IMG/VR virus record: IMGVR_UViG_3300044630_002434
Coordinates: 1 to 64,000 of that record
Strand: one strand, 5' to 3'
DNA from: a virus
Length of the DNA stretch: 64,000 nt
Part shown: positions 34,735 through 41,020 of the stretch, piece after piece
Position numbering within the stretch: the first letter of the stretch is position 1
Layout of the letters: every line of letters begins with the position of its first letter
Notes under the pieces: model-generated
Database searches by the model: none
The model's input: only the letters and a program-made list of their open reading frames with translations
Told to the model about the DNA's origin: nothing
Made by a program: the position numbers and the translations under genes

Positions 34735-34908
34735 TTATCTAACAACCGTGCCGTTCCAGTCTGACGGTAGTAGGTATTTAGCCTTCAATGAGTCGTGACA
34801 GGTATCTACAACTATCTGACAAACATCATCTATTATGTGTTCGCCTATCCCGTCAAGGTAGGCTCTTAAATTTTCCTGCAACTGTTCTTGCAAATCTTTA
34901 ATGCTCAT
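34735..34908 (-). CDS. 57-residue helical protein
   Basis: ATG at 34908 with AAAGGAG 7 bases upstream; stop at 34735. Mostly helical (SIKDLQEQLQENLRAYLDGIGEHI) with two cysteines and a C-terminal DWNGTVV. Its 3' end meets the promoter of the next gene. Unknown function. Confidence 0.6.
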   Translation of the reverse strand: MSIKDLQEQLQENLRAYLDGIGEHIIDDVCQIVVDTCHDSLKAKYLLPSDWNGTVVR

Positions 34909-34939
34909 TTATTTCTCCTTTCATAAAAATAAATAAAAG

Positions 34940-34984
34940 TTCCCCGACCCTAAATTTCCAAAATTATCTAGGGGCGGGGAATTC
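34940..34984 (-). terminator. Intrinsic terminator after the 34986 gene
   Basis: Long stem TTCCCCGCCCCTAGATAATTT / AAATTTAGGGTCGGGGAA in minus orientation (each arm under 22 bases, imperfect), then CTTTTATTTATTTT. Confidence 0.8.
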
Positions 34985-34985
34985 T

Positions 34986-35180
34986 TTAGTTGTCGTTAAT
35001 ACCTAGCAAAGCGAAAATTTCATCTTCGTTTAAGACAGTAACCTTTTCTCCACTATCATCAACAATCTTTACGCTAGTCACGCGGTAAGAGTTAGCAACC
35101 AAGTCACGAACTTCTTGCGCCGTGTTAGCGGTAAAACTGTATTCGTTATCTTTCGACTTCATTGTTACGTTGTAAGCCAT
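34986..35180 (-). CDS. 64-residue phage protein with a long structured leader
   Basis: Start at the ATG at 35180 (AGAAGGGAGAACGAA upstream); earlier in-frame starts fall inside structured RNA. Beta-rich N-terminal part (YNVTMKSKDNEYSFTA) and helix (AQEVRDLVANS). A hairpin TTTCCGC-AAAGT-GCGGAAA lies just before the ribosome-binding site, and three larger RNA elements lie further upstream. Confidence 0.7.
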   Translation of the reverse strand: MAYNVTMKSKDNEYSFTANTAQEVRDLVANSYRVTSVKIVDDSGEKVTVLNEDEIFALLGINDN

Positions 35181-35239
35181 TTCGTTCTCCCTTCTTGGCT
35201 CTACCCTTTCCGCACTTTGCGGAAAAGTTTTCAGTTTAT

Positions 35240-35309
35240 GAAGTAGGTAGGTGGCTCTCTCAACCACCTGTATGCGCTTCCCCACGCTTCCTATTCGGCT
35301 ACCTACTTC
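35240..35309 (-). ncRNA. Structured RNA element 3: 11-bp stem enclosing hairpins
   Basis: GAAGTAGGTAG and CTACCTACTTC pair perfectly as the closing stem; inside is AGGTGGT-TGAGAGA-GCCACCT plus a weaker GCG/CGC stem-loop. 70 bases, no reading frame. Possible riboswitch-like leader of the 35180 gene. Confidence 0.5.
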
Positions 35310-35313
35310 AGTT

Positions 35314-35377
35314 TTGACTGGCGAACTACGCACCGCACTCCAGTTGTAGTTGTCTTATCTAGTGCAAGACCAGTCAA
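35314..35377 (-). ncRNA. Structured RNA element 2: tRNA-like fold without a T-arm
   Basis: An 8-bp closing stem TTGACTGG/CCAGTCAA encloses a D-arm-like hairpin GTCTT-loop-AAGAC and a second arm AACTAC/GTAGTT. 64 bases. The outline resembles a reduced tRNA, but there is no TTCGA loop. Confidence 0.5.
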
Positions 35378-35386
35378 GTCTTAATA

Positions 35387-35489
35387 AAGTGAGCCTTGGT
35401 CTGCAATCATTGTTAGGTAGTTGTAGTCAGGCTATTTGCCTTTTCCGTTCACTAACGACCCGTTACCCGTTTATCCTCGGCACTCACTT
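35387..35489 (-). ncRNA. Structured RNA element 1 with a closing stem and two hairpins
   Basis: AAGTGAG-(T)-GCC pairs with GGC-TCACTT as a closing stem; inside are TAACG-GGT-CGTTA and AGGC-AAATA-GCCT. About 103 bases, followed on the minus strand by TTATTAAG. A promoter-like CTAGTATGATAGACTAG lies just upstream, nearly the same as that before tRNA-Tyr. Confidence 0.5.
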
Positions 35490-35544
35490 CGTATCTCTAT
35501 TTAGTTATAACCCTAGTCTATCATACTAGGTCTGCTTTCGCAAG

Positions 35545-35623
35545 TCCCAAGAGTAGGAATCGAACCTACCGTGCCAAAGCGAGTGATTTACAGTCACCTT
35601 CCCCACCTTGGGGAATCCTTGGG
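35545..35623 (-). tRNA. tRNA-Tyr (anticodon GTA)
   Basis: Acceptor stem CCCAAGG/TCTTGGG, anticodon loop CTGTAAA (anticodon at 35589-35591), a longer variable region (TCGCTTTGGCACG) as in bacterial tRNA-Tyr, and T-arm GTAGG-TTCGATT-CCTAC. The 3' CCA is not encoded. The D-arm is a little unusual (TCCCC-AAGGT-GGGGA). Confidence 0.88.
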
Positions 35624-35642
35624 GTTATTTAATTATGAGTCT

Positions 35643-35671
35643 AGTTTATCATACTAGTTATCTCTTGTCAA
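35643..35671 (-). promoter_or_regulatory. Promoter of tRNA-Tyr and the RNA elements
   Basis: TTGACA, 17 bases, TAAACT, with the -35 box inside the last codons of the 35825 gene. The tRNA begins about 20 bases after the -10 box. Confidence 0.75.
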
Positions 35672-35825
35672 GTTCCTCGATTAGTCTTGTTCGGCGTACA
35701 ACATCTTTGGTACTCCAACCTTGACCAATCTCGGCGCAAGACTGTAAGTAATAATCTAAGTCTTGAATTTCATCGTGAAGTTCATTGACCGTGAGTTCTT
35801 CTACTTGTTTGTTTCTTGTAAGCAT
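35658..35825 (-). CDS. 55-residue helical protein
   Basis: ATG at 35825 with AAAGGGG 6 bases upstream. Helical and acidic first half (LTVNELHDEIQDLDYYLQSC), then WSTKDVVRRTRLIEEL. Own promoter. Unknown function. Confidence 0.65.
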   Translation of the reverse strand: MLTRNKQVEELTVNELHDEIQDLDYYLQSCAEIGQGWSTKDVVRRTRLIEELDKR

Positions 35826-35846
35826 CTTTGCCCCTTTCGTTCCTCA

Positions 35847-35875
35847 AGTCTATAACATCTACCTGACAAATGCAA
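35847..35875 (-). promoter_or_regulatory. Promoter of the 35825 gene
   Basis: TTGCAT, 17 bases beginning TTGTCAGG, TAGACT. Confidence 0.75.
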
Positions 35876-35935
35876 GTCACGGGGAAAGATAGTTTAACGA
35901 AGGCGGGACTCAGAATAAAAAATTTCAGTTATGCC

Positions 35936-35970
35936 CAAAAAAGAAACCCGCATTTCTGCGGGCTTCCATT
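35936..35970 (-). terminator. Intrinsic terminator after the 35977 gene
   Basis: AGCCCGCAGAAATGCGGGTTTC then a run of six T; the AACTGAAATTTTTT motif follows about ten bases later. Confidence 0.85.
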
Positions 35971-35976
35971 TTTAGA

Positions 35977-36150
35977 TTAGTAGTTTTCGTTCACCCAATC
36001 CACAACGTCTTGCATTGTGTCCGCGCTACGCGCTACCGCTAGAAAGTTCTCATCTTCTAGCAATAGGTGTTCGGAAACCGTAGTTTCTCCCGCAACGAAA
36101 CCTAGTACCACTCTCAAATTTAGAGTTGTCATTAGTTGTCCTGTTGTCAT
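35977..36150 (-). CDS. 57-residue small phage protein
   Basis: Start at the ATG at 36150 (GAGAGGGGTGAAAAA upstream). Sequence features: TLNLRVVLGFVAGETTVSEHLLL and an acidic C-terminus MQDVVDWVNENY. Single-gene cassette. Function unknown. Confidence 0.65.
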   Translation of the reverse strand: MTTGQLMTTLNLRVVLGFVAGETTVSEHLLLEDENFLAVARSADTMQDVVDWVNENY

Positions 36151-36179
36151 TTTTTCACCCCTCTCCGTGTGATAACACG

Positions 36180-36208
36180 AGTCTATCATACCTACCTGAC
36201 AATTGCAA
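36180..36208 (-). promoter_or_regulatory. Promoter and hairpin leader for the 36150 gene
   Basis: TTGCAA, 17 bases beginning TTGTCAGG, TAGACT. Leader hairpin CGTGT-TATC-ACACG. Confidence 0.8.
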
Positions 36209-36215
36209 GCAAATA

Positions 36216-36245
36216 AGAAAACCCCCGTATTAACGGGGGCTTTCT
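36216..36245 (-). terminator. Intrinsic terminator after the 36255 gene
   Basis: GAAAGCCCCCGT-TAAT-ACGGGGGTTTTC on the minus strand with T-rich 3' end. Confidence 0.85.
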
Positions 36246-36254
36246 CCGTATCGC

Positions 36255-36419
36255 TTAGGCGTAGATAACCTTAAACACTAAGTCCATAGCGTGACGCTCG
36301 GCATCTGACCAAGCACTTTCACCTCTAAACTTTTTAACTGTCTTGCCATTGACGCGAACGATACCACTCATTGAATCTGACTCAACGGTGATGCCGTGTC
36401 CATAATCTGTAGTTTCCAT
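36255..36419 (-). CDS. 54-residue small phage protein
   Basis: ATG at 36419, AAAGGGG 6 bases upstream. Beta-strand rich start (GHGITVESDSMSGIVRVNGKTVKKF) and a C-terminal helix (SDAERHAMDLVFKVIYA). Own promoter and terminator. Unknown function. Confidence 0.65.
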   Translation of the reverse strand: METTDYGHGITVESDSMSGIVRVNGKTVKKFRGESAWSDAERHAMDLVFKVIYA

Positions 36420-36441
36420 AACTACCCCTTTCGTTATCTCT

Positions 36442-36470
36442 ATTGTAGCGTATTAACCTGACAAATGCAA
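36442..36470 (-). promoter_or_regulatory. Promoter of the 36419 gene
   Basis: TTGCAT, 17 bases beginning TTGTCAGG, TACAAT. The leader could pair ATAAC with GTTAT across the ribosome-binding site. Confidence 0.8.
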
Positions 36471-36477
36471 GTCATAA

Positions 36478-36507
36478 AGAAAACCCCCTCCGTAGAGGGG
36501 GCTTTCC
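36478..36507 (-). terminator. Intrinsic terminator after the 36520 gene
   Basis: AAAGCCCCCTCTACGGAGGGGGTTTTC on the minus strand followed by TTT. Confidence 0.85.
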
Positions 36508-36519
36508 AAGGGGTTCGCG

Positions 36520-36828
36520 CTATACGTTGAATAGGTTCTGCACGGCGGTTAATGCTTTTGTATCTTTGCCACCAACGTGCCAACGGTAGTAACCGTAGTT
36601 AATTCCATTTTCGTAGTTCTTCCAATCGTAGATACTCGCGACAAAAACCTCGCCAGTTTCTTCATCTTCAAACTTTAGTAACCATTCTGCCTGTACCTTA
36701 TCTTCGGGGTATCCCGTGTAGTGAGGTTCTCCCAACTTTTCTACAATAGTTGCGTAGGTTGTATTGACGTACCCAACTAATGAAGTTCCGCTTATGTCTA
36801 CAGAATTACTTTTCTCTATAAGTTTCAT
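36520..36828 (-). CDS. Conserved phage protein (VDISGTSLVGYVNTTY family)
   Basis: Start at the ATG at 36828 (AAAAGGAGAAAAA upstream). 102 residues. The first 60 residues with VDISGTSLVGYVNTTYATIVEKLGEP and VQAEWLLKFEDEETGEVFVASIYDWK match a family spread through actinophages and some other phages, without known function. Single-gene cassette. Confidence 0.8.
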   Translation of the reverse strand: MKLIEKSNSVDISGTSLVGYVNTTYATIVEKLGEPHYTGYPEDKVQAEWLLKFEDEETGEVFVASIYDWKNYENGINYGYYRWHVGGKDTKALTAVQNLFNV

Positions 36829-36862
36829 TTTTTCTCCTTTTCGTGGCATCTCCACTACCTAA

Positions 36863-36891
36863 AGTAAACCATACAACCTGACCTTTGTCAA
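36863..36891 (-). promoter_or_regulatory. Promoter and hairpin leader for the 36828 gene
   Basis: TTGACA, 17 bases beginning AAGGTCAGG, TTTACT. Leader hairpin GTGG-AGATG-CCAC. Confidence 0.75.
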
Positions 36892-36945
36892 GTTGTGCAA
36901 ACTCCCGCGCGTCCCTAAAAAATTTCAGTTTTAAGTTCCCGCGCA

Positions 36946-36979
36946 AAAAATAATCCGCCCCGTAGGGCGGACCATTTTT
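36946..36979 (-). terminator. Intrinsic terminator after the 36985 gene
   Basis: GGTCCGCCC-TACG-GGGCGGATTA then TTTTTTG on the minus strand. Confidence 0.85.
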
Positions 36980-36984
36980 GTAGG

Positions 36985-37458
36985 TTAGAATCTGCGAGCG
37001 CAGACTGGACCAATACCGCGAGCAACCGAAACCTCATCAGTTAGTTCACGACCGCAAGCGACACACACGCCAAACTGCAAACCGTAGTCGCAAGCCTGTT
37101 CAAGAGTCATCTTGTCATTAGCCGAGATAGCGCGAATGTAACTAGGGTCATACTGGAATGACCCCCCAACCAATTTGGTTGCGTATGGGCGACCTGACGA
37201 CTGCGAAATTTTAACGCGGTAGACAACGCCCTCCTTAAAGTAAACGCCGACCTCAAGCGCGACAACTGGCGCGGTAGTGCGTGACTCGCGCGGTGCGTAT
37301 GGAAACGACCGCAGGGTGTCAATGAGGGTACTGGCTTCGCGCTTGGATAGCACGGTGATGTCGCCAATGGTGGCGCGGAATGTGTCCGAAACTTCGCGTG
37401 ACGCGAGCAGGGACTGGGCATACGAGATTTGGCTCTCGGTGGCTTGTGTTGTGTTCAT
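36985..37458 (-). CDS. DUF6011-type protein from a leaderless transcript
   Basis: 157 residues. The C-terminus CVACGRELTDEVSVARGIGPVCARRF is the zinc-binding signature of DUF6011-like proteins common in actinophages and actinobacteria. The N-terminal half (ATESQISYAQSLLASREV) is a helical segment also typical of them. Function is unknown. There is no ribosome-binding site; the -10 box ends six bases before the ATG. Confidence 0.85.
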   Translation of the reverse strand: MNTTQATESQISYAQSLLASREVSDTFRATIGDITVLSKREASTLIDTLRSFPYAPRESRTTAPVVALEVGVYFKEGVVYRVKISQSSGRPYATKLVGGSFQYDPSYIRAISANDKMTLEQACDYGLQFGVCVACGRELTDEVSVARGIGPVCARRF

Positions 37459-37464
37459 AGAACA

Positions 37465-37493
37465 ACACTATCAAGTAACCTGACAAAAGTCAA
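37465..37493 (-). promoter_or_regulatory. Leaderless promoter for the 37458 gene
   Basis: TTGACT, 17 bases beginning TTTGTCAGG, TAGTGT, then six bases to the ATG. Confidence 0.75.
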
Positions 37494-37591
37494 GCGAAGA
37501 ACTCAGAACTATTTTTTCCGGGCTGAGCCTGGCAAAAAGCCTGGCGACAAAACTGAAATTTTTTACCCCGCGCAAAATTAAAAAATTAAAA

Positions 37592-37622
37592 CCAAAAACC
37601 CCCAGCGATTTGCTAGGGGTCA
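37592..37622 (-). terminator. Intrinsic terminator after the 37641 gene
   Basis: GACCCCTAGC-AAATC-GCTGGGGGTTTTTGGTTTT on the minus strand. Confidence 0.8.
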
Positions 37623-37640
37623 TTGGCTAGGGGTTATTCG

Positions 37641-37865
37641 TTAAGCACTTATCTTTTCGCCGAGATAGATTTCTAACTCCGTGCTGTTTTCTCTTGTCTT
37701 TCGGTCTAGAACTTCTTGAACTTCGTCAAGAGATTTTCCAAACTCATACGACACGGTAAGAATTGCAGACAATACGCCGTATTCGTTTGTGTCTAGGCTT
37801 GGGTACTTTGCTATGTGCAAAGCATTGTAAGACTTTAGAAAGTCTTGAGTATTTAGTGTTTTCAC
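37641..37865 (-). CDS. 74-residue helical protein (GTG start)
   Basis: The start is assigned to the GTG at 37865 because AAAAAGGAG lies 6 bases upstream; the earlier ATG is inside the leader hairpin. Helical with SLDTNEYGVLSAILTVSYEFGKSLDEVQEVL. Single-gene cassette. Not recognised. Confidence 0.65.
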   Translation of the reverse strand: MKTLNTQDFLKSYNALHIAKYPSLDTNEYGVLSAILTVSYEFGKSLDEVQEVLDRKTRENSTELEIYLGEKISA

Positions 37866-37907
37866 TTCATTCTCCTTTTTAGTTGCCCTTTGCAACTTCA
37901 TAAAACA

Positions 37908-37936
37908 ATCATAACACACTTGTCTGACAAATGCAA
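37908..37936 (-). promoter_or_regulatory. Promoter and hairpin leader for the 37865 gene
   Basis: TTGCAT, 17 bases beginning TTGTCAGA, TATGAT. Leader hairpin GTTGC-AAAGG-GCAAC at 37882-37896. Confidence 0.8.
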
Positions 37937-37973
37937 GTAAGGTGCGCCAGCCGTAGCCAGCGCACCCGTGAAC

Positions 37974-38318
37974 TTAAACGGCTAACCCAAATTCCTTTAG
38001 GAACTCTAATTGCTTTTGGGTGAGTCCAGTAGTTTCGCCCTCTCCGTCATTAGATGTAAGAAATACATCTCCAACGATTATGTCCGTACCAATTCCGTAC
38101 TTGTCCCAGAATAGGTTAGTGGCAATTCTGTTTGGCTCAAGTCCAATTAGTTTGCCTTCCTCGTTTAGCCATAGGTCAATGTCCTCGCCTACAACCGCGC
38201 ACTCAATCCAACCATTGACCGCGTTACGAATTACCTCGTAAGACTCGCCAACTGTGAACTCACGAGTTTCAACTGTGCCATCTACTCCAATGAATAGACC
38301 CTTTGCTTTGTCGCTCAT
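37974..38318 (-). CDS. DUF3846-like protein
   Basis: 114 residues, AAAGGGAAGAG before the ATG. The order of elements, VGESYEVIRNAVNGWIECAVV, LWLNEEGKLIGLEPNRIAT and IGTDIIVGDVFLTSND, is that of DUF3846 proteins found in phages and mobile elements of Gram-positive bacteria. The function of the family is not established. Single-gene unit. Confidence 0.75.
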   Translation of the reverse strand: MSDKAKGLFIGVDGTVETREFTVGESYEVIRNAVNGWIECAVVGEDIDLWLNEEGKLIGLEPNRIATNLFWDKYGIGTDIIVGDVFLTSNDGEGETTGLTQKQLEFLKEFGLAV

Positions 38319-38354
38319 CTCTTCCCTTTCTTTGTGGTATTTCCACTAATAGAA

Positions 38355-38383
38355 ATAATACCACATCTCCCTGACATTTGCAA
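38355..38383 (-). promoter_or_regulatory. Promoter and hairpin leader for the 38318 gene
   Basis: TTGCAA, 17 bases beginning ATGTCAGG, TATTAT. Leader hairpin GTGG-AAATA-CCAC. Confidence 0.8.
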
Positions 38384-38445
38384 GTTAATTTTTCCGTGTG
38401 GGTTTCCGACCTAAAAAATTTCAGTTATCTAACTCAGCGCAAAAA

Positions 38446-38577
38446 TTATTCTTCTATCGAATCAAAATAGTTGTTCACATCAACGATTGAGCAAGGTTCG
38501 CATTGCTCATAGTCACCATCAAGGCTGAACTTGTCTAGCGCATTACCGCACTCAATGCAAAGTTTTAATTCGTTCAT
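38446..38577 (-). CDS. 43-residue zinc-ribbon peptide
   Basis: ATG at 38577 overlapping the previous stop by one base. Two knuckles, LCIECGNAL and QCEPCS, give a Cys4 zinc site in a 43-residue acidic peptide. Second gene of a two-gene unit with the 38577 zinc protein. Confidence 0.65.
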   Translation of the reverse strand: MNELKLCIECGNALDKFSLDGDYEQCEPCSIVDVNNYFDSIEE

Positions 38578-38765
38578 TACGCACCCCCTAATTCAGTTTC
38601 GAACTCGTATAAATCTTCGTCGTGTTCTGGACAGACCGCGTAGTAACCTTTGGTCACATCTTCGAAACTAACTTCAGTCTTGCAACGAGCGCAAACAACG
38701 CTTTCATCTTCGCCTAGTGCTTCTTCCGCACCGCGTAGTAACCATTCATCAAATCCTTGTAGCAC
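38577..38765 (-). CDS. 62-residue zinc-binding protein (GTG start)
   Basis: GTG at 38765, with GGGAGG 7 bases upstream, is preferred over an earlier ATG lacking such a site. Acidic; CARCKTEVSFEDV and a following Cys-x-x-His (VCPEH) could bind zinc. Coupled to the 43-residue zinc peptide downstream. Confidence 0.7.
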   Translation of the reverse strand: MLQGFDEWLLRGAEEALGEDESVVCARCKTEVSFEDVTKGYYAVCPEHDEDLYEFETELGGA

Positions 38766-38792
38766 TTTGCTACCTCCCTTTCTTGTATTTCT

Positions 38793-38821
38793 ATTGTAGC
38801 GCATTAGTCTGACATTTGCAA
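38793..38821 (-). promoter_or_regulatory. Promoter for the two zinc-protein genes
   Basis: TTGCAA, 17 bases beginning ATGTCAGA, TACAAT. Confidence 0.8.
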
Positions 38822-38831
38822 GTAACCGCGC

Positions 38832-38866
38832 AAAAAGAAAGAGCGAGCCTTTCGGCTCGCCCCTCC
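38832..38866 (-). terminator. Intrinsic terminator after the 38873 gene
   Basis: GGGGCGAGCC-GAAA-GGCTCGCTCTTTCTTTTT on the minus strand. Confidence 0.85.
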
Positions 38867-38872
38867 TAGAGT

Positions 38873-39283
38873 TTAGTAACTCGCGTGAGTTCGATTAGAA
38901 CCTAAGTCACTAGCAAGTTCGTAAATGTGGTCAATGTTAATTGTCCGACTCTCGCCCTTGTTGTTGTACGCAGTAGCATCACCCGTAAAGTAGCGATACT
39001 TCTCGTAACCATTAGTAATGATTACCGCGACCCAATCATCTTGCAAGTGACGCTTAAATACATCAGCCCAGTCAATCTCGTCAAACTCTTCTGTTTCGTC
39101 ATTGTAGATTGACCAAATTTCTCCAGAACCATCATCATCATTGTCAAGAAATCCGTAAAGTGTTACGCCATCTTTCTCTTGAGTAATTACCTTTACAGGG
39201 TAGTTCTCAAGTTCTGCTGTAAACGCTTCCGCATCTTTTACCGCAAAGTAGTTGCTTCGCGTCTGTCCGTAGTAATTAGCCAT
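38873..39283 (-). CDS. Conserved phage protein (MANYYGQTRSNYF family)
   Basis: 136 residues; GGAAGGGACAGCCAA before the ATG. The opening MANYYGQTRSNYFAVKDAEAF is a distinctive start shared by a family in phages and some bacteria, otherwise uncharacterised. The body is acidic with predicted strands (GVTLYGFLDNDDDGSGEIWSI). Single-gene cassette. Confidence 0.8.
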   Translation of the reverse strand: MANYYGQTRSNYFAVKDAEAFTAELENYPVKVITQEKDGVTLYGFLDNDDDGSGEIWSIYNDETEEFDEIDWADVFKRHLQDDWVAVIITNGYEKYRYFTGDATAYNNKGESRTINIDHIYELASDLGSNRTHASY

Positions 39284-39328
39284 TTGGCTGTCCCTTCCGC
39301 AAGTAAGCCCTTCTCACTCGCTGTATCT

Positions 39329-39357
39329 ATTATTTCTTATTACCTAACATTTGTCAA
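39329..39357 (-). promoter_or_regulatory. Promoter and hairpin leader for the 39283 gene
   Basis: TTGACA, 17 bases beginning AATGTTAGG, AATAAT. Leader hairpin GCGAGTGAG-AAGGG-CTTACTTGC (G-U pairs included). Confidence 0.75.
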
Positions 39358-39656
39358 GTTGATTTAATAATTACGAGTCCCGTGTCCTGCGTTTCAAGTC
39401 CATAGCCCTCAGACAGTTCTTCTTCTAGCCATTGAGTTGAGTAATCAAAAACATAAAACAAATCTCTTTGCATTTCTTCGTCTGACTCTCCCGCAAAAAA
39501 ATTCAGTTTATCTTCTTCCCAGATTTCGGTGTTGATGTCATACCCATACTTCATAGCAAGTTCGACTACCGCAATCTGAAACCTGATGTGCGGGTCAGGT
39601 AGTTCACTCTCGTACCTAACCCACACGCCTAAGTCTTTCTCTGTGACCTTAATCAA
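39354..39656 (-). CDS. Hypothetical acidic protein (TTG start)
   Basis: 100 residues. The frame starts at a TTG that overlaps the previous gene's end by 8 bases; the ribosome-binding site is weak, so a later start is possible. Acidic, with ESELPDPHIRFQIAVVELAMKYGYD and FYVFDYSTQWLEEEL. Third gene of an operon headed at 40136. Confidence 0.6.
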   Translation of the reverse strand: MIKVTEKDLGVWVRYESELPDPHIRFQIAVVELAMKYGYDINTEIWEEDKLNFFAGESDEEMQRDLFYVFDYSTQWLEEELSEGYGLETQDTGLVIIKST

Positions 39657-39909
39657 CTCTTACTTCTTTCTCTCCTTGTAGTAATCCGCAAGACGAGCAA
39701 GGATAGTCGTCAATGTTGATGTCGTACACAAATCGGTGTTCGCAGTCTACACGCCAAATACCGTAGCACTCACAAACAAAACAACGGTGCTTGTCCTCGC
39801 CAAGTTCGATTACTTCATCTCGCTGGATAATCCAATTACAATCATCACACCGAAAAGATTTCACTTTTTCGTTCGAGTTGTTGCTGACAAAAATCCACTC
39901 TTCTGCCAT
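39649..39909 (-). CDS. Cysteine-rich zinc-binding protein
   Basis: 86 residues; ATG overlaps the preceding stop by one base. Six or more cysteines in pairs: FRCDDCNWII, RCFVCECYGIW, CEH and YPCSSCG, giving two probable zinc sites. Second gene of the three-gene unit. Confidence 0.75.
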   Translation of the reverse strand: MAEEWIFVSNNSNEKVKSFRCDDCNWIIQRDEVIELGEDKHRCFVCECYGIWRVDCEHRFVYDINIDDYPCSSCGLLQGEKEVRVD

Positions 39910-40136
39910 TAGAACACTCTCCCGTACTCGTTCATAACTACTCCCCCGCCACCGCTAGGTGATGTAACTTCCCATTGTTCGTATGGTGTTGGGTCGTAAT
40001 TATCTCGGCACTCTTTACACCACAGAATGTCCATTCTGTCGTACTTCTCAAACATTTCCACTTTTGGGAAATCTTGTTCGCAGTCCACGCAGAAATCGTT
40101 TTCTGCTGGTATCTCAATTCCAAGCCATTGTGTCAT
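39909..40136 (-). CDS. 75-residue zinc-binding protein
   Basis: Start at the ATG at 40136 (AAAAGGGAGAACAAA upstream). CVDCEQDFPKVEMF and WCKECRDNY form a Cys4 zinc ribbon, followed by a glycine-rich tail (SPSGGGGVV). First gene of a three-gene zinc-protein operon. Confidence 0.75.
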   Translation of the reverse strand: MTQWLGIEIPAENDFCVDCEQDFPKVEMFEKYDRMDILWCKECRDNYDPTPYEQWEVTSPSGGGGVVMNEYGRVF

Positions 40137-40176
40137 TTTGTTCTCCCTTTTCTTTATCGCCCTTTGCGATAGTTCT

Positions 40177-40205
40177 ATCTTACGGACTTTTCTAACTTTT
40201 GTCAA
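40177..40205 (-). promoter_or_regulatory. Promoter and hairpin leader for the 40136 operon
   Basis: TTGACA, 17 bases, TAAGAT. Leader hairpin TATCGC-AAAGG-GCGATA at 40155-40171. The -35 lies in the duplicated 248-bp segment. Confidence 0.8.
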
Positions 40206-40445
40206 GTTAGTCAAAATACTCTATGACAACCGCGCCCACGAAAGAAACCGCACCAATTACTAGAGTTGCGATTAGGTAGGTAGGTGTTATAACTACTGGC
40301 TTTAGTAATCCAATAAACATAAGTTGTAGTTCCAGTAATGCCAATGGCAATGAGCCAATAGCAACATAAGTTAGTACGGCTTGTAAGTTAAATAAAAACA
40401 TCTTGCTCTCCTTTTCTTTATCGCCCCTTGCGATAACTCTATTAT
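40198..40445 (-). repeat. 248-bp exact duplication, copy 2
   Basis: Identical to 33742-33989; the two copies are 6456 bases apart in direct orientation. Sequence diverges at the -10 box (AATAAT here, TATAAT in copy 1) and upstream. Confidence 0.95.
40207..40401 (-). CDS. 64-residue membrane protein, copy 2 of an exact duplicate
   Basis: Same protein, ribosome-binding site and leader as the gene at 33751-33945. The absence of any nucleotide difference, including third codon positions, means the duplication is recent or maintained by gene conversion. Confidence 0.75.
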   Translation of the reverse strand: MFLFNLQAVLTYVAIGSLPLALLELQLMFIGLLKPVVITPTYLIATLVIGAVSFVGAVVIEYFD

Positions 40446-40469
40446 TCCATAAGGATTGACATTTGTCAA
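40441..40469 (-). promoter_or_regulatory. Promoter and hairpin leader for the 40401 gene
   Basis: TTGACA, 17 bases beginning AATGTCA, AATAAT. Leader hairpin TTATCGC-AAGGG-GCGATAA as in copy 1. Confidence 0.8.
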
Positions 40470-40471
40470 GC

Positions 40472-40624
40472 CTAGTTCGCTTCCGCGATAGCGTGTCGGC
40501 GTTGGGCAGACCTATCGCGGTTACGGCGTGTACGCCTATCCGCAAACTTTGCAGACTTCTGGTTTAGGACATAGTGTCCCGAACCTGTCACTAGATTGTC
40601 TAGTGGACTCTTGCGCTTAGCCAT
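40472..40624 (-). CDS. 50-residue strongly basic protein
   Basis: ATG at 40624 with AAAGGAG 6 bases upstream. Arginine-rich second half (FADRRTRRNRDRSAQRRHAIAEAN) after GSGHYVLNQKSAK. Probable nucleic-acid or ribosome-binding peptide; family seen in actinophages but not characterised to my knowledge. Confidence 0.65.
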   Translation of the reverse strand: MAKRKSPLDNLVTGSGHYVLNQKSAKFADRRTRRNRDRSAQRRHAIAEAN

Positions 40625-40647
40625 CTCTGACTCCTTTCAATAAATCT

Positions 40648-40677
40648 ATTGTAGCACACTTCCCTGACATTTGTAAA
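40648..40677 (-). promoter_or_regulatory. Promoter for the 40624 gene
   Basis: TTTACA, 18 bases beginning AATGTCAGG, TACAAT. Confidence 0.75.
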
Positions 40678-40728
40678 ATTACCCGCGCAAACTTTTAGTA
40701 AAAAATTTCAGTTATGAATTTTAAGAAA

Positions 40729-40763
40729 AAAGAAAACCTCGCCCTTTCGGGTGAGGCTCTCTT
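40729..40763 (-). terminator. Intrinsic terminator after the 40772 gene
   Basis: AGAGCCTCACCC-GAAA-GGGCGAGGTTTTCTTTTTTC on the minus strand. Confidence 0.85.
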
Positions 40764-40771
40764 TCTACCTA

Positions 40772-40975
40772 CTAGACGGAAACTAACCGCCATTGTAGTT
40801 CCTCGAAACTATGGTGAGTGCGTAAGTCTTTGCACTCGGCTAGACAGTCTACGCAGACCTCAACTTCCGTTGAGTAGACAACTTTGCCTGAACCAACCAC
40901 ATCATACTGTGCCTTTACTATTTCAAAAGTGTTTGCTGACTCTACTCCGCAAGTGGCACATTCTAAGTTACTCAT
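40772..40975 (-). CDS. 67-residue zinc-ribbon protein
   Basis: GAGGGAGAACAAA before the ATG. ECATCGVESANTF and VCVDCLAEC give a Cys4 zinc ribbon. A C-terminal helix follows (SFEELQWRL). Single-gene cassette. Confidence 0.75.
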   Translation of the reverse strand: MSNLECATCGVESANTFEIVKAQYDVVGSGKVVYSTEVEVCVDCLAECKDLRTHHSFEELQWRLVSV

Positions 40976-41020
40976 TTTGTTCTCCCTCTATCAGTCACTC
41001 CCTGCAACTTGATAAATCAA

